A program made the position numbers and the translations under genes. The notes beneath the pieces were generated by a model. The model ran no database searches. It was not told where the DNA came from and worked only from the letters and a program-made list of their open reading frames with translations. Of a stretch of 7,040 nucleotides of DNA, positions 1 through 6,154 are shown piece by piece. Each line of letters starts with the position of its first letter. The stretch's first letter is position 1. This DNA comes from an uncultured Oscillibacter sp. (lineage in GTDB: Bacteria; Bacillota; Clostridia; Oscillospirales; Oscillospiraceae): positions 1-7,040 of the forward strand of contig CABSFC010000123.1 in NCBI GenBank assembly GCA_902476875.1, written 5' to 3'.

Positions 1-1020
1 GCGCCGGAGCGGCTGCGATTGGTGACGCCCGGGGGCATCCCGGTGGAGGTGGAGCCGCGGTGCTGCGATCTGGAGAACGGCACCGCCCGCTGCGCTGTGG
101 CCAAGGACGGCGGCGACGACACGGACGTGACCCACGGCCGGCTGATTTTCGCGTCGGTGACGCGGACGGACGCGGGCGTCACCATCGACGGCGGCGAGGG
201 CGTGGGCCGGGTGACGAAGCCCGGACTGGACCAGCCGGTGGGCGCGGCGGCCATCAACCGCGCGCCCCGGCGGATGATCGCCGCGGCGGTGGAGGAGGTC
301 TGCGCGGCGACCGGCTATGGCGGCGGACTGTCCGTGGTGATCTCCGTGCCGGACGGGGCGGAGCTGGCCCGGAAGACCTTCAACCCCATGCTGGGCATCG
401 AGGGCGGCATTTCCATCCTGGGGACCTCGGGCATCGTGGAGCCCATGAGCGAGCGGGCCATTGTGGACACCATCGCGGTGGAGGAGCACCAGGCGGCGGT
501 GTCCGGTGCCAGACACCTGTTACTGACGCCGGGGAATTACGGCCTGGATTTCCTGCGGGCCGCCGGGCTGGACGATCAGGGGATCCCCTGTGTCAAGTAC
601 TCCAATTTTGTGGGCGACGCCCTGGACATCGCGGTGACCGAGGGCTTTCAGAGCGTGCTGCTGGTGGGGCACATCGGCAAGCTGGTGAAGGTGGCGGGCG
701 GCGTGATGAACACCCACTCCAAATGGGCGGACTGCCGGCGGGAGCTGTTCTGCGCCCACGCGGCACTCTGCGGAGGGGACCGGGCGCTGTGCGAAAGACT
801 GATGGACGCGGTGACGACAGACGGGTGCGTCGCGGCGCTGGACGGGGCGGGATTGCGGGAGGCGGTGCTGAAAAGCCTGCTGGCGGCCATCCAGACCCAT
901 CTGGAGCGCCGGACGGCGGGCGCGCTCCAGGTGGGAGCCGTCGTATTTTCCAATGAATACGGTCCGCTGGGGCAGACAGTGACCGTGGAGGAGATCATGA
1001 GACAATGGAGGCAGGCATGA
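1..1020 (+). CDS. cbiD: CbiD, cobalt-precorrin-5B C1-methyltransferase (5' partial)
   Basis: CbiD uses S-adenosylmethionine (SAM) to methylate C1 of cobalt-precorrin-5B, giving cobalt-precorrin-6A, in the anaerobic corrin pathway. The reading frame is open from the first base, and 339 residues are visible. Family motifs run in order: AKDGGDDTDVTHG (about residues 34-46 of the visible part), GGEGVGRVTKPGL (64-76), GAAAINRAPR (81-90), LGIEGGISILGTSGIVEPMS (131-150), LTPGNYG (175-181), SNFVGDALD (201-209) and LVGHIGKLVKVAGG (221-234). Compared with Salmonella CbiD, the visible part begins near the VTP motif, so roughly 40-45 N-terminal residues, including the usual GYTTG-type motif, lie left of the window. 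The TTG at 19 is an internal Leu codon, not the start. CbiD is not homologous to the canonical tetrapyrrole methylases. Its stop overlaps the cbiL start (ATGA). Family assignment is very secure; the C1 reaction rests on family knowledge. Confidence 0.97.
   Translation, partial: APERLRLVTPGGIPVEVEPRCCDLENGTARCAVAKDGGDDTDVTHGRLIFASVTRTDAGVTIDGGEGVGRVTKPGLDQPVGAAAINRAPRRMIAAAVEEVCAATGYGGGLSVVISVPDGAELARKTFNPMLGIEGGISILGTSGIVEPMSERAIVDTIAVEEHQAAVSGARHLLLTPGNYGLDFLRAAGLDDQGIPCVKYSNFVGDALDIAVTEGFQSVLLVGHIGKLVKVAGGVMNTHSKWADCRRELFCAHAALCGGDRALCERLMDAVTTDGCVAALDGAGLREAVLKSLLAAIQTHLERRTAGALQVGAVVFSNEYGPLGQTVTVEEIMRQWRQA
1007..1011 (+). promoter_or_regulatory. Ribosome binding site for cbiL
   Basis: GGAGG lies inside the last codons of cbiD, 5 nt before the ATG at 1017. 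No comparable site stands at a usable distance before the in-frame ATG at 1005; its nearest GGAGG, at 987-991, is 13 nt away. This favours 1017 as the cbiL start and makes the cbiD/cbiL junction a 4-nt ATGA overlap like others in the operon. Confidence 0.75.
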
Positions 1021-1709
1021 AGCAAGGCGTTTTTTACGGCGTGGGCATCGGCCCCGGAGACCCGGAGCTGCTGACACTGAAGGCGGTGCGGGTGCTGGAG
1101 CGATGCCCGGTCATCGCGGCGCCCAGGACCAGGGGCGGCGGGATGCTGGCGATGGAGATCGCCTCCGGCGCGGTGGACCTGGGCGGAAAAACCGTGGTCC
1201 CGCTGGACTTCGTCATGGAGCGGGACCGGGAGCGGCAGCGGGCGTCCCACCGGGCGGCGGCGGACGCTGTGGAAGCGTATCTGGCCCGGGGGCTGGATGT
1301 GGCGATGCTGAACCTGGGGGATGTCTCCATCTACGCCACCTACTCCTATCTGATGGAGCTCCTGCGGGACCGGGGGTATGAGACGGTCATGGTCCCCGGC
1401 GTGCCCAGCTTCTGCGCGGTGGCGGCCCGGTTGGGCGTCAGCCTGACGGGGATGGACACCGCGCTGCACATCGCCCCCGGCAGCGCTTCTCTGAAGGACA
1501 CGCTGTCCCTGCCGGGGACCAGGGTGCTGATGAAGTCCGGGCGGCAGATGCCCACTGTACTGGCGGCCCTGGCGGAGCGTGGCGCGCTGGATAAGAGCAT
1601 GATGGTCCGGAACTGCGGGCTGCCGGGGGAGGCGGTGTATCCGGACCTGTCCCGGGAGACGCCGCCGGAGAACCTGGGCTATTTTTCCACCGTGATCGTA
1701 AAGGAGTGA
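1017..1709 (+). CDS. cbiL: CbiL, cobalt-factor II C20-methyltransferase
   Basis: CbiL (CobI/CbiL family) transfers a methyl group from SAM to C20 of cobalt-factor II (cobalt-sirohydrochlorin), giving cobalt-factor III; it is the first committed methylation of the corrin branch. The 230-residue protein is normal length for this tetrapyrrole methylase. Visible motifs are the N-terminal loop YGVGIGPGDPELLTLKAVR (7-25), LNLGDVSIYATYSYL (98-112), which is the family's GDxxxYxTYxYL block, VPGVPSFCAVAARLG (126-140) and LMKSGRQ (171-177). An in-frame ATG at 1005 would add MEAG, but the GGAGG at 1007-1011 and the ATGA overlap with the cbiD stop favour 1017. The gene ends 7 nt before cbiF, and its last codons carry the AAGGAG that serves cbiF. 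Cobalt-containing rather than metal-free substrate is inferred from the CbiD/CbiG context. Confidence 0.96.
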   Translation: MKQGVFYGVGIGPGDPELLTLKAVRVLERCPVIAAPRTRGGGMLAMEIASGAVDLGGKTVVPLDFVMERDRERQRASHRAAADAVEAYLARGLDVAMLNLGDVSIYATYSYLMELLRDRGYETVMVPGVPSFCAVAARLGVSLTGMDTALHIAPGSASLKDTLSLPGTRVLMKSGRQMPTVLAALAERGALDKSMMVRNCGLPGEAVYPDLSRETPPENLGYFSTVIVKE

Positions 1710-1716
1710 CGGCGAG

Positions 1717-2475
1717 ATGGTACACTTTGTGGGCGCGGGACCCGGCGCGCCGGACCTGATCACCCTACGGGGGGCGGCGCTGCTGAAGGCGGCGGATGTC
1801 GTCATCTATGCCGGGAGCCTGGTGAACCCGGCGCTGCTGGAGCTGGCAAGGGAGGACTGCGCCATCCACAACAGCGCCGTCATGACGCTGGAGGAGGTGC
1901 TGGCGGTGATGGAGCAGGCGGAGGCGGCGGGGAAAACCACCGTCCGCCTGCATACCGGCGACCCCTGCGTCTACGGCGCCATCCGGGAGCAGATGGACGC
2001 CCTGGACGCCCTGGGCATCGCCTATGACGACACGCCGGGGGTCTCCAGCTTCTGCGGCGCGGCGGCGGCGCTGTGCGCCGAATACACGCTGCCCGGCGTC
2101 AGCCAGAGCGTGATCCTCACCCGGCTGGCGGGCCGGACGCCGGTGCCCGAGGCGGAGGGACTGGCCTCGCTGGCCGGACACGGGGCGTCCATGGCCGTCT
2201 TCCTCTCCGGCGGCATGCTGGAGCAGGTGCAGCGGGAGCTGTTGAAGGGCGGCGCCTACACGGAGCGGACCCCCGCCGCCCTGGTGTACAAGGCCACCTG
2301 GCCGGAGGAGACCGTCGTGCGCTGCACCGTGGGCACCCTGGCCCAGGCGGGGGCGCGGGCGGGCATCCGCAAAACGGCCCTGGTGCTGGTGGGGGATTTC
2401 CTGGACGCGCCCTACGAGAAGAGCAGGCTCTACGACGCGGCGTTCACCACCGAGTACCGGGAGGGCAAAAAATGA
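1717..2475 (+). CDS. cbiF: CbiF, cobalt-precorrin-4 C11-methyltransferase
   Basis: CbiF (CobM family) methylates C11 of cobalt-precorrin-4 with SAM, giving cobalt-precorrin-5A. The protein is 252 residues, the usual length, and has the full signature series: VHFVGAGPGAPDLITLRG (2-19), VIYAGSLVNP (29-38), LHTGDPCVYGAIREQ (78-92), DDTPGVSSFCGAAAAL (104-119), VILTRLAGRTPVPE (132-145), then LSGGMLEQV and YKATWPEE near 163-198. YAGSLVNP and TRxxGRTPxP separate CbiF/CobM from the sister methylases in this cluster. The ATG at 1717 has AAGGAG (1701-1706) 10 nt upstream, lying in the last codons of cbiL. This is the only junction in the window without overlap, with 7 nt between stop and start. The stop overlaps the cbiG start as ATGA. 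No key motif is missing. Confidence 0.97.
   Translation: MVHFVGAGPGAPDLITLRGAALLKAADVVIYAGSLVNPALLELAREDCAIHNSAVMTLEEVLAVMEQAEAAGKTTVRLHTGDPCVYGAIREQMDALDALGIAYDDTPGVSSFCGAAAALCAEYTLPGVSQSVILTRLAGRTPVPEAEGLASLAGHGASMAVFLSGGMLEQVQRELLKGGAYTERTPAALVYKATWPEETVVRCTVGTLAQAGARAGIRKTALVLVGDFLDAPYEKSRLYDAAFTTEYREGKK
2459..2465 (+). promoter_or_regulatory. Ribosome binding site for cbiG
   Basis: GGGAGGG stands 6 nt before the ATG at 2472, within the final codons of cbiF. The cbiG frame stays open upstream to about 2073, but that extension overlaps cbiF for some 400 nt and encodes a Gly/Arg/Pro-rich out-of-frame shadow. The site and the ATGA overlap fix 2472 as the start. Confidence 0.75.
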
Positions 2476-3482
2476 GGGAGCAGAGCATCGCGTTTTTGTC
2501 CTTTTCCGAAAAGGGCGGGGCGCTGGCGGAGCGGCTGCGCCGCGTTTTGGGCGGTACGGCGGTCTGCGCCCACGGCGTGGAGGGGTTCTCCCTGCCGGAC
2601 TGGACGCGGGAGGCGTTTGCCGCTAACGGCGCGCTGGTGTTTGTGGGCGCGGTGGGCATCGCCGTCCGGGCCGTGGCGCCGTATCTCAGGAGCAAGGCCA
2701 CGGACCCGGCGGTGGTGGCGGTGGACGAGTGCGGCCGGTTTGCCGTTCCGGTGGTGTCCGGCCACCTGGGCGGGGCCAACGACCTGGCCCGGGCCATCGC
2801 GGCGGCCTGCGGCGCCACCGCCGTCGTCACCACGGCGACAGACGCCAACGGCCTGTTCGCCGTGGACGAGTGGGCAAGACGGCAGGACTGCGCTGTGGTG
2901 AATCCGCGCAATATAAAAGACATTTCCGCCAGGATACTGGCCGGAGAGACCGTTTCCATCCGCTCCGCATGGCCGATCACGGGCGAGCCTCCGGCGAGCG
3001 TGACGCTGACGGAGGGGCCGGCCTGGGACGTTCTGGTGGACGTTCACAGGCGGCGGGGCCGGGGGCTGTGCCTGGTCCCCCGGGCACTGGTGCTGGGCGT
3101 CGGCTGCCGCCGGGGGACGGAGCGGGAGGCGCTGGAGGCGGCCTTTTCCAGACTGTGCGGGGAGCTGGAGCTGTGGCCGGAGGCCGTCCGCGGGGCGGCG
3201 ACCATCGACCGCAAGGCGGACGAGCCGGGGCTGCTGGCCTTCTGCGCCGCCCACGGCTGGCCGCTGACGGTCTATTCCCCGGAGGAGCTGCGGCGGGCGG
3301 AGGGGGCCTTCACCGCCTCCGCCTTTGTGGAGCGGCAGGTGGGCGTGGACAATGTCTGCGAGCGCGGCGCGGTATTGTCGGCGGGAGGACCGCTGTTTGC
3401 GGGAAAACACGCTGGCGGAGGCGTGACCATGGCCCTGGCCTGGAAGCCCTTCCGCCTGGATTGGAGGTGGCGGGATGCGTAA
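2472..3482 (+). CDS. cbiG: CbiG, cobalt-precorrin-5A hydrolase
   Basis: CbiG opens the delta-lactone of cobalt-precorrin-5A and releases the extruded two-carbon fragment as acetaldehyde, giving cobalt-precorrin-5B. It is diagnostic of the anaerobic route. The 336-residue protein is near the usual 340-350. The N-terminal CbiG domain carries VFVGAVGIAVRAVAPYL (56-72), DPAVVAVDECG (78-88), VSGHLGGANDLA (95-106) and VVTTATDANG (118-127). After a variable middle part, the CobE-like C-terminal domain carries LVLGVGCRRGTE (206-217), TIDRKADEPGLLAF (244-257) and VGVDNVCERGAVLSAGG (290-306), with GKHAGGGVTMALA (311-323) close to the end. Both domains are complete, unlike organisms where the CobE-like domain is separate. 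The stop lies 8 nt into cbiH. A small AT-rich patch near 2905-2925 encodes NIKDIS and looks like ordinary coding sequence. Confidence 0.96.
   Translation: MREQSIAFLSFSEKGGALAERLRRVLGGTAVCAHGVEGFSLPDWTREAFAANGALVFVGAVGIAVRAVAPYLRSKATDPAVVAVDECGRFAVPVVSGHLGGANDLARAIAAACGATAVVTTATDANGLFAVDEWARRQDCAVVNPRNIKDISARILAGETVSIRSAWPITGEPPASVTLTEGPAWDVLVDVHRRRGRGLCLVPRALVLGVGCRRGTEREALEAAFSRLCGELELWPEAVRGAATIDRKADEPGLLAFCAAHGWPLTVYSPEELRRAEGAFTASAFVERQVGVDNVCERGAVLSAGGPLFAGKHAGGGVTMALAWKPFRLDWRWRDA
3463..3468 (+). promoter_or_regulatory. Ribosome binding site for cbiH
   Basis: GGAGGT lies 6 nt before the ATG at 3475, inside the last codons of cbiG. It matches the anti-Shine-Dalgarno complement as well as any site in the window and supports a start that overlaps cbiG by 8 nt. 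Confidence 0.75.
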
Positions 3483-4206
3483 AGTCTATGTGGTGGGGCT
3501 GGGCCCCGGCGATAGCCGGTATCTGACGGCGGAGGCCCAGGCGGCGCTGGACGCGGCAGACGCGCTGTGCGGCTACAACGTGTATGTGGACCTGGTGGCC
3601 CCGCTGTACCCGGGGAAGGAGACTTACACAACGCCCATGACACGGGAGATCGACCGCTGCCGGTGGGCGCTGGAGACAGCGCGGACCGGCCGGACGGTGG
3701 CCCTGGTGTGCAGCGGCGACGCGGGGGTCTACGGCATGGCAAGCCCGGTGCTGGAGCTGGCTCCGGCGTACCCGGAGGTGGAGGTGGAGGTCGTGGCGGG
3801 CGTCACGGCGGCGCTCTCCGGCGGAGCGGTTCTGGGCGCGCCGCTGGGGCATGACTTCTGCGTCATCTCCCTGTCAGACCTGCTGACGCCCTGGGAGGTC
3901 ATCGAGCGCCGCCTGGAGTGCGCGGCGGCGGGGGATTTCGCCGTCTGCCTGTACAACCCCAGCTCCAGGAAGCGGAAGGACCACCTGCGGCGGGCCTGCG
4001 AGATCCTGCTGCGGACCCGCGGCGGCGGCACAATCTGCGGCTGGGTGCGGAACATTGGCCGGGAGGGACAGCGCCGCAAGGTCCTGCCGCTGTCCGCCCT
4101 GCCGGAGGAGGAGCTGGACATGTTTACCACCGTGTTCATCGGCTCCTCTCAAACCCGGGACCTGGCGGGCCGCATGGTGACGCCGAGAGGCTACGAAAAG
4201 CCATGA
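3475..4206 (+). CDS. cbiH: CbiH, cobalt-factor III C17-methyltransferase (ring contraction)
   Basis: CbiH (CobJ family) methylates C17 of cobalt-factor III with SAM and drives contraction of the macrocycle to cobalt-precorrin-4, the step that makes a corrin skeleton. The 243-residue protein shows VYVVGLGPGDSRYLT (4-18), GYNVYVDLV (33-41), CSGDAGVYGMA (79-89), VVAGVTAAL (106-114), LGAPLGHDFCVISLSDLLTP (120-139), LYNPSSRKR (159-167) and a C-terminal MVTPRGY (234-240). GHDFxxISLSDLLTPW and the MVTPRGY end are specific for this family. Length matches the short, Salmonella-type form; the C-terminal iron-sulfur extension of Bacillus megaterium CbiH60 is absent. The Pro of the common VVPGVTA motif is Ala here (residue 108), a variant I believe also occurs in related anaerobes but could not check. 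The stop overlaps cbiJ as ATGA. Confidence 0.97.
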   Translation: MRKVYVVGLGPGDSRYLTAEAQAALDAADALCGYNVYVDLVAPLYPGKETYTTPMTREIDRCRWALETARTGRTVALVCSGDAGVYGMASPVLELAPAYPEVEVEVVAGVTAALSGGAVLGAPLGHDFCVISLSDLLTPWEVIERRLECAAAGDFAVCLYNPSSRKRKDHLRRACEILLRTRGGGTICGWVRNIGREGQRRKVLPLSALPEEELDMFTTVFIGSSQTRDLAGRMVTPRGYEKP

Positions 4207-4949
4207 AGATTTTGATTTTCGGCGGCACCACCGAGGGCCGCGCCCTCTCCCACCTGCTGGCGGAGAAGGGGGCGGAGGTCACCGTCTGCGTCGCCACGGA
4301 CTACGGCAGGGAGGAACAGGGCGATGTTCCCGGCGTCACGGTCCTGACGGGCCGCAGGACGCCGGAGGAAAAGCGGGCGCTGCTGCGTGGCTGCGATTTG
4401 TGCGTGGACGCCACCCATCCCTATGCCGTGGAGGTGACGAAGAGCGTCCGGGCGGCCTGCGCGGAAGCGGGCGTGCCTTACCGCCGCCTGCTGCGGGGAC
4501 AGGGCGGCGAGCTGGATGCCGATACCGTGGTGGTGGACAGCGCGGCGGAGGCGGCGGAGCTGCTGGCGAAGACGGAGGGAAATATTCTGCTGACCACCGG
4601 CGCGAAGGAGCTGGGGGCGTTTTCGATGCTGGAGCCGTCCCGCCTGTTTGCCCGGGTCCTGCCCACCCACGAGAGCCTCGCCGCCTGCGAGGCGGCGGGC
4701 ATCCCCCACCGCAACATCCTGGCCATGCAGGGCCCCTTTTCCCAGGAGCTGAACGAGGCGCTGCTCCGTCAGTTCCGCATCGCCGCCCTGGTCACCAAGG
4801 ACGGCGGGAAGGTTGGGGGGTTTCCCGAAAAGGTCCTGGCGGCCCGGCGCACCGGCGTCAGGCTGATTCTGATCCGCCGCCCGGACGAGGCGGGGGAGAC
4901 CTTTGAGGAGATCGTAAAAAGCTGCGAGGAGTTGATGAAATGCTTGTGA
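4203..4949 (+). CDS. cbiJ: CbiJ, cobalt-precorrin-6A reductase
   Basis: CbiJ (CobK family) reduces the macrocycle of cobalt-precorrin-6A to cobalt-precorrin-6B with a nicotinamide cofactor. The 248-residue protein is complete. It opens with ILIFGGTTEGRALS (3-16), the Rossmann-type dinucleotide-binding loop of the family, followed by CVDATHPYAVEVTKS (67-81), LLTTGAKELGAF (129-140), RVLPTHESLAAC (151-162), ILAMQGPFSQELNEALL (172-188), VTKDGGKVGGFPEKVLAA (197-214) and IRRPDE (224-229). The frame stays open upstream to 3918 over cbiH, but homology starts exactly at MKILIFGG, so 4203 is the start. The ATGA overlap with cbiH suggests reinitiation; the nearest purine-rich site, GAGAGG at 4185-4190, is 12 nt away and weak, the poorest in the operon. 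The stop lies 10 nt into cbiET. NADPH versus NADH cannot be told from sequence. Confidence 0.95.
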   Translation: MKILIFGGTTEGRALSHLLAEKGAEVTVCVATDYGREEQGDVPGVTVLTGRRTPEEKRALLRGCDLCVDATHPYAVEVTKSVRAACAEAGVPYRRLLRGQGGELDADTVVVDSAAEAAELLAKTEGNILLTTGAKELGAFSMLEPSRLFARVLPTHESLAACEAAGIPHRNILAMQGPFSQELNEALLRQFRIAALVTKDGGKVGGFPEKVLAARRTGVRLILIRRPDEAGETFEEIVKSCEELMKCL

Positions 4950-6154
4950 CCCTGGCCGGATTCGGCTGCGGAACGGCGGCGGGCGTCACCGCCGAGGCCC
5001 GGGAGGCCATTGCCCGGGCGGACTGCCTTATCGGCGGGGCGCGGCTGCTGTCCGCCCTGCCGGAGGCGTGCGCGGAATCGCGGTTTGTGGCCACGAAGCC
5101 CCGGGAAATTGTGGAGCGGCTGCTGGAGAGCGGCGCGGAGCGCCCCTGCGTGGTGTACAGTGGGGACACCGGTTTTTACTCCGGCGCTCGGCGCCTGCTG
5201 CCGCTGCTGGAGGCGCGGGGGATGGAGTGGCGGGTCCTGCCGGGTGTCTCCAGCGTGCAGATGCTGGCGGCGCGGCTGGGCCGTCCCTGGCAGGACTGGG
5301 CGCTGTATTCAGCCCATGGCACGGACTGCGATCCGGTGACGGCGGTATCCCGGGGGAAGCCCGCCTTTTTCCTCACCGGCGGGAGCCTTGGTCCGGCGGA
5401 GCTGTGCCAACGGCTGGCGGACGCGGGTCTGGGGGCGCTGGCGGTGACGGCGGGGGAAAACCTCTCCTATGAGAACGAGCGCATCATCCGGGGAACGGCG
5501 GCGGAGCTGGCGGAGCAGTGCTTCGCGCCGCTGTCGGTGCTGCTGGCGGAGCCCGCGCCAATGCCGCTTGCAAAGCGGACCCCGGGCATCCCGGACGGGC
5601 AGTTTCTGCGGGGCGATGTGCCCATGACCAAGCAGGAGGTGCGGGCCGCCGCGCTGGGAAAGCTGGCGGTCCGGCCAACGGACACCGTGTGGGACGTGGG
5701 GGCCGGGACCGGCAGCGTTTCCGTGGAGCTGGCGCTGGCGGCGGACCGGGGCCGCGCCTATGCCGTGGAGTGCCGGGAGGCGGCCTGTGCGCTGGTTCGG
5801 GCCAATCGGGAGCGCTTCGGCGCGTGGAACCTGACGCTGGTCCCCGGCAAAGCGCCGGAGGCCCTGGCGGACCTGCCCGCGCCGGACGCCGTTTTTATTG
5901 GAGGAACCAGGGGCGGCATGGAGGGCATCGTGGACACGGCGCTGGACAAAAATCCAAACGCCCGCATCTGCGTCTCCGCCATCGCGCTGGAGACGCTGGC
6001 GTCCGCCGTGTCGGCGCTGACCGCCCGGGGCCTGGAGGCGGAGGTGGCTCAAATCAGCGTCAGCCGCGCAAAGGCGGCGGGGGAGCTGCACCTGCTGACG
6101 GCCAACAACCCGGTGTTTCTCATCACCGGATGCCGGACGGAGGCGGAGTCATGA
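4940..6154 (+). CDS. cbiET: Fused CbiE-CbiT: C5- and C15-methyltransferase with C12 decarboxylation
   Basis: This single 404-residue protein joins two SAM methyltransferases, as in CobL. Residues 1 to about 205 form CbiE, a tetrapyrrole methylase thought to methylate C5: CLIGGARLL (29-37), VVYSGDTGFYSG (71-82), LPGVSSVQMLAARLGRPWQD (100-119), SAHG (124-127), FFLTGG (143-148) and GENLSYENERI (172-182). Residues about 214-404 form CbiT, a class I Rossmann methyltransferase that methylates C15 and decarboxylates the C12 acetate: PGIPDGQFLR (215-224), PMTKQEVRAAALGKL (228-242), SAM loop WDVGAGTGSVSVE (251-263), AVE (275-277) and PAPDAVFIGG (313-322). A short Pro-containing linker joins them. The CbiE glycine loop reads GFGCGTAAGVT (7-17), lacking the usual GxGPG proline. 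GAGGAG at 4926-4931 lies 8 nt before the ATG; the stop overlaps cbiA as ATGA. Confidence 0.96.
   Translation: MLVTLAGFGCGTAAGVTAEAREAIARADCLIGGARLLSALPEACAESRFVATKPREIVERLLESGAERPCVVYSGDTGFYSGARRLLPLLEARGMEWRVLPGVSSVQMLAARLGRPWQDWALYSAHGTDCDPVTAVSRGKPAFFLTGGSLGPAELCQRLADAGLGALAVTAGENLSYENERIIRGTAAELAEQCFAPLSVLLAEPAPMPLAKRTPGIPDGQFLRGDVPMTKQEVRAAALGKLAVRPTDTVWDVGAGTGSVSVELALAADRGRAYAVECREAACALVRANRERFGAWNLTLVPGKAPEALADLPAPDAVFIGGTRGGMEGIVDTALDKNPNARICVSAIALETLASAVSALTARGLEAEVAQISVSRAKAAGELHLLTANNPVFLITGCRTEAES
6139..6143 (+). promoter_or_regulatory. Ribosome binding site for cbiA
   Basis: GGAGG lies 7 nt before the ATG at 6151, inside the last codons of cbiET. Together with the ATGA overlap it fixes the cbiA start at the residue where family homology begins. 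Confidence 0.75.

Noticed and set aside
1..60. A cobalamin riboswitch or promoter at the left edge
   Set aside because: The first base is already inside cbiD coding sequence; any leader would be outside the window.
1710..1716. A regulatory element in the only intergenic gap
   Set aside because: Seven bases are too few for anything beyond spacing between the AAGGAG site and the cbiF start.
648..1805. Long minus-strand open frame of 385 codons, and many other long antisense frames across the window
   Set aside because: They lie opposite strongly identified cbi genes, are rich in Arg, Pro, Gly and His, and show no recognisable domain. High GC with G/C-rich third positions makes stop codons rare on the other strand.
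2073..2471. Upstream in-frame extension of cbiG over cbiF
   Set aside because: It is out-of-frame cbiF sequence with Arg/Gly/Pro-rich composition and no homology. The ribosome binding site and conserved CbiG N-terminus point to 2472.
2901..2930. AT-rich patch with a TATAAA-like run, a possible internal promoter
   Set aside because: It lies within a conserved part of CbiG, no matching -35 element stands at the right distance, and the next gene starts more than 500 nt later.
3775..3792. Three near-perfect GAGGTG units in tandem
   Set aside because: They encode the alternating Glu-Val strand of CbiH before VVAGVTA; this is a coding coincidence in GC-rich DNA, with no expansion or flanking structure.
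3918..4202. Upstream in-frame extension of cbiJ over cbiH
   Set aside because: CbiJ homology starts at MKILIFGG at 4203; the extension is low-complexity shadow of cbiH.
4729..4744. GGGCCC palindrome followed by TTTT, a possible terminator
   Set aside because: The stem is only a 6-nt palindrome with no loop, and the bases encode the conserved AMQGPFS motif of CbiJ in the middle of the gene.
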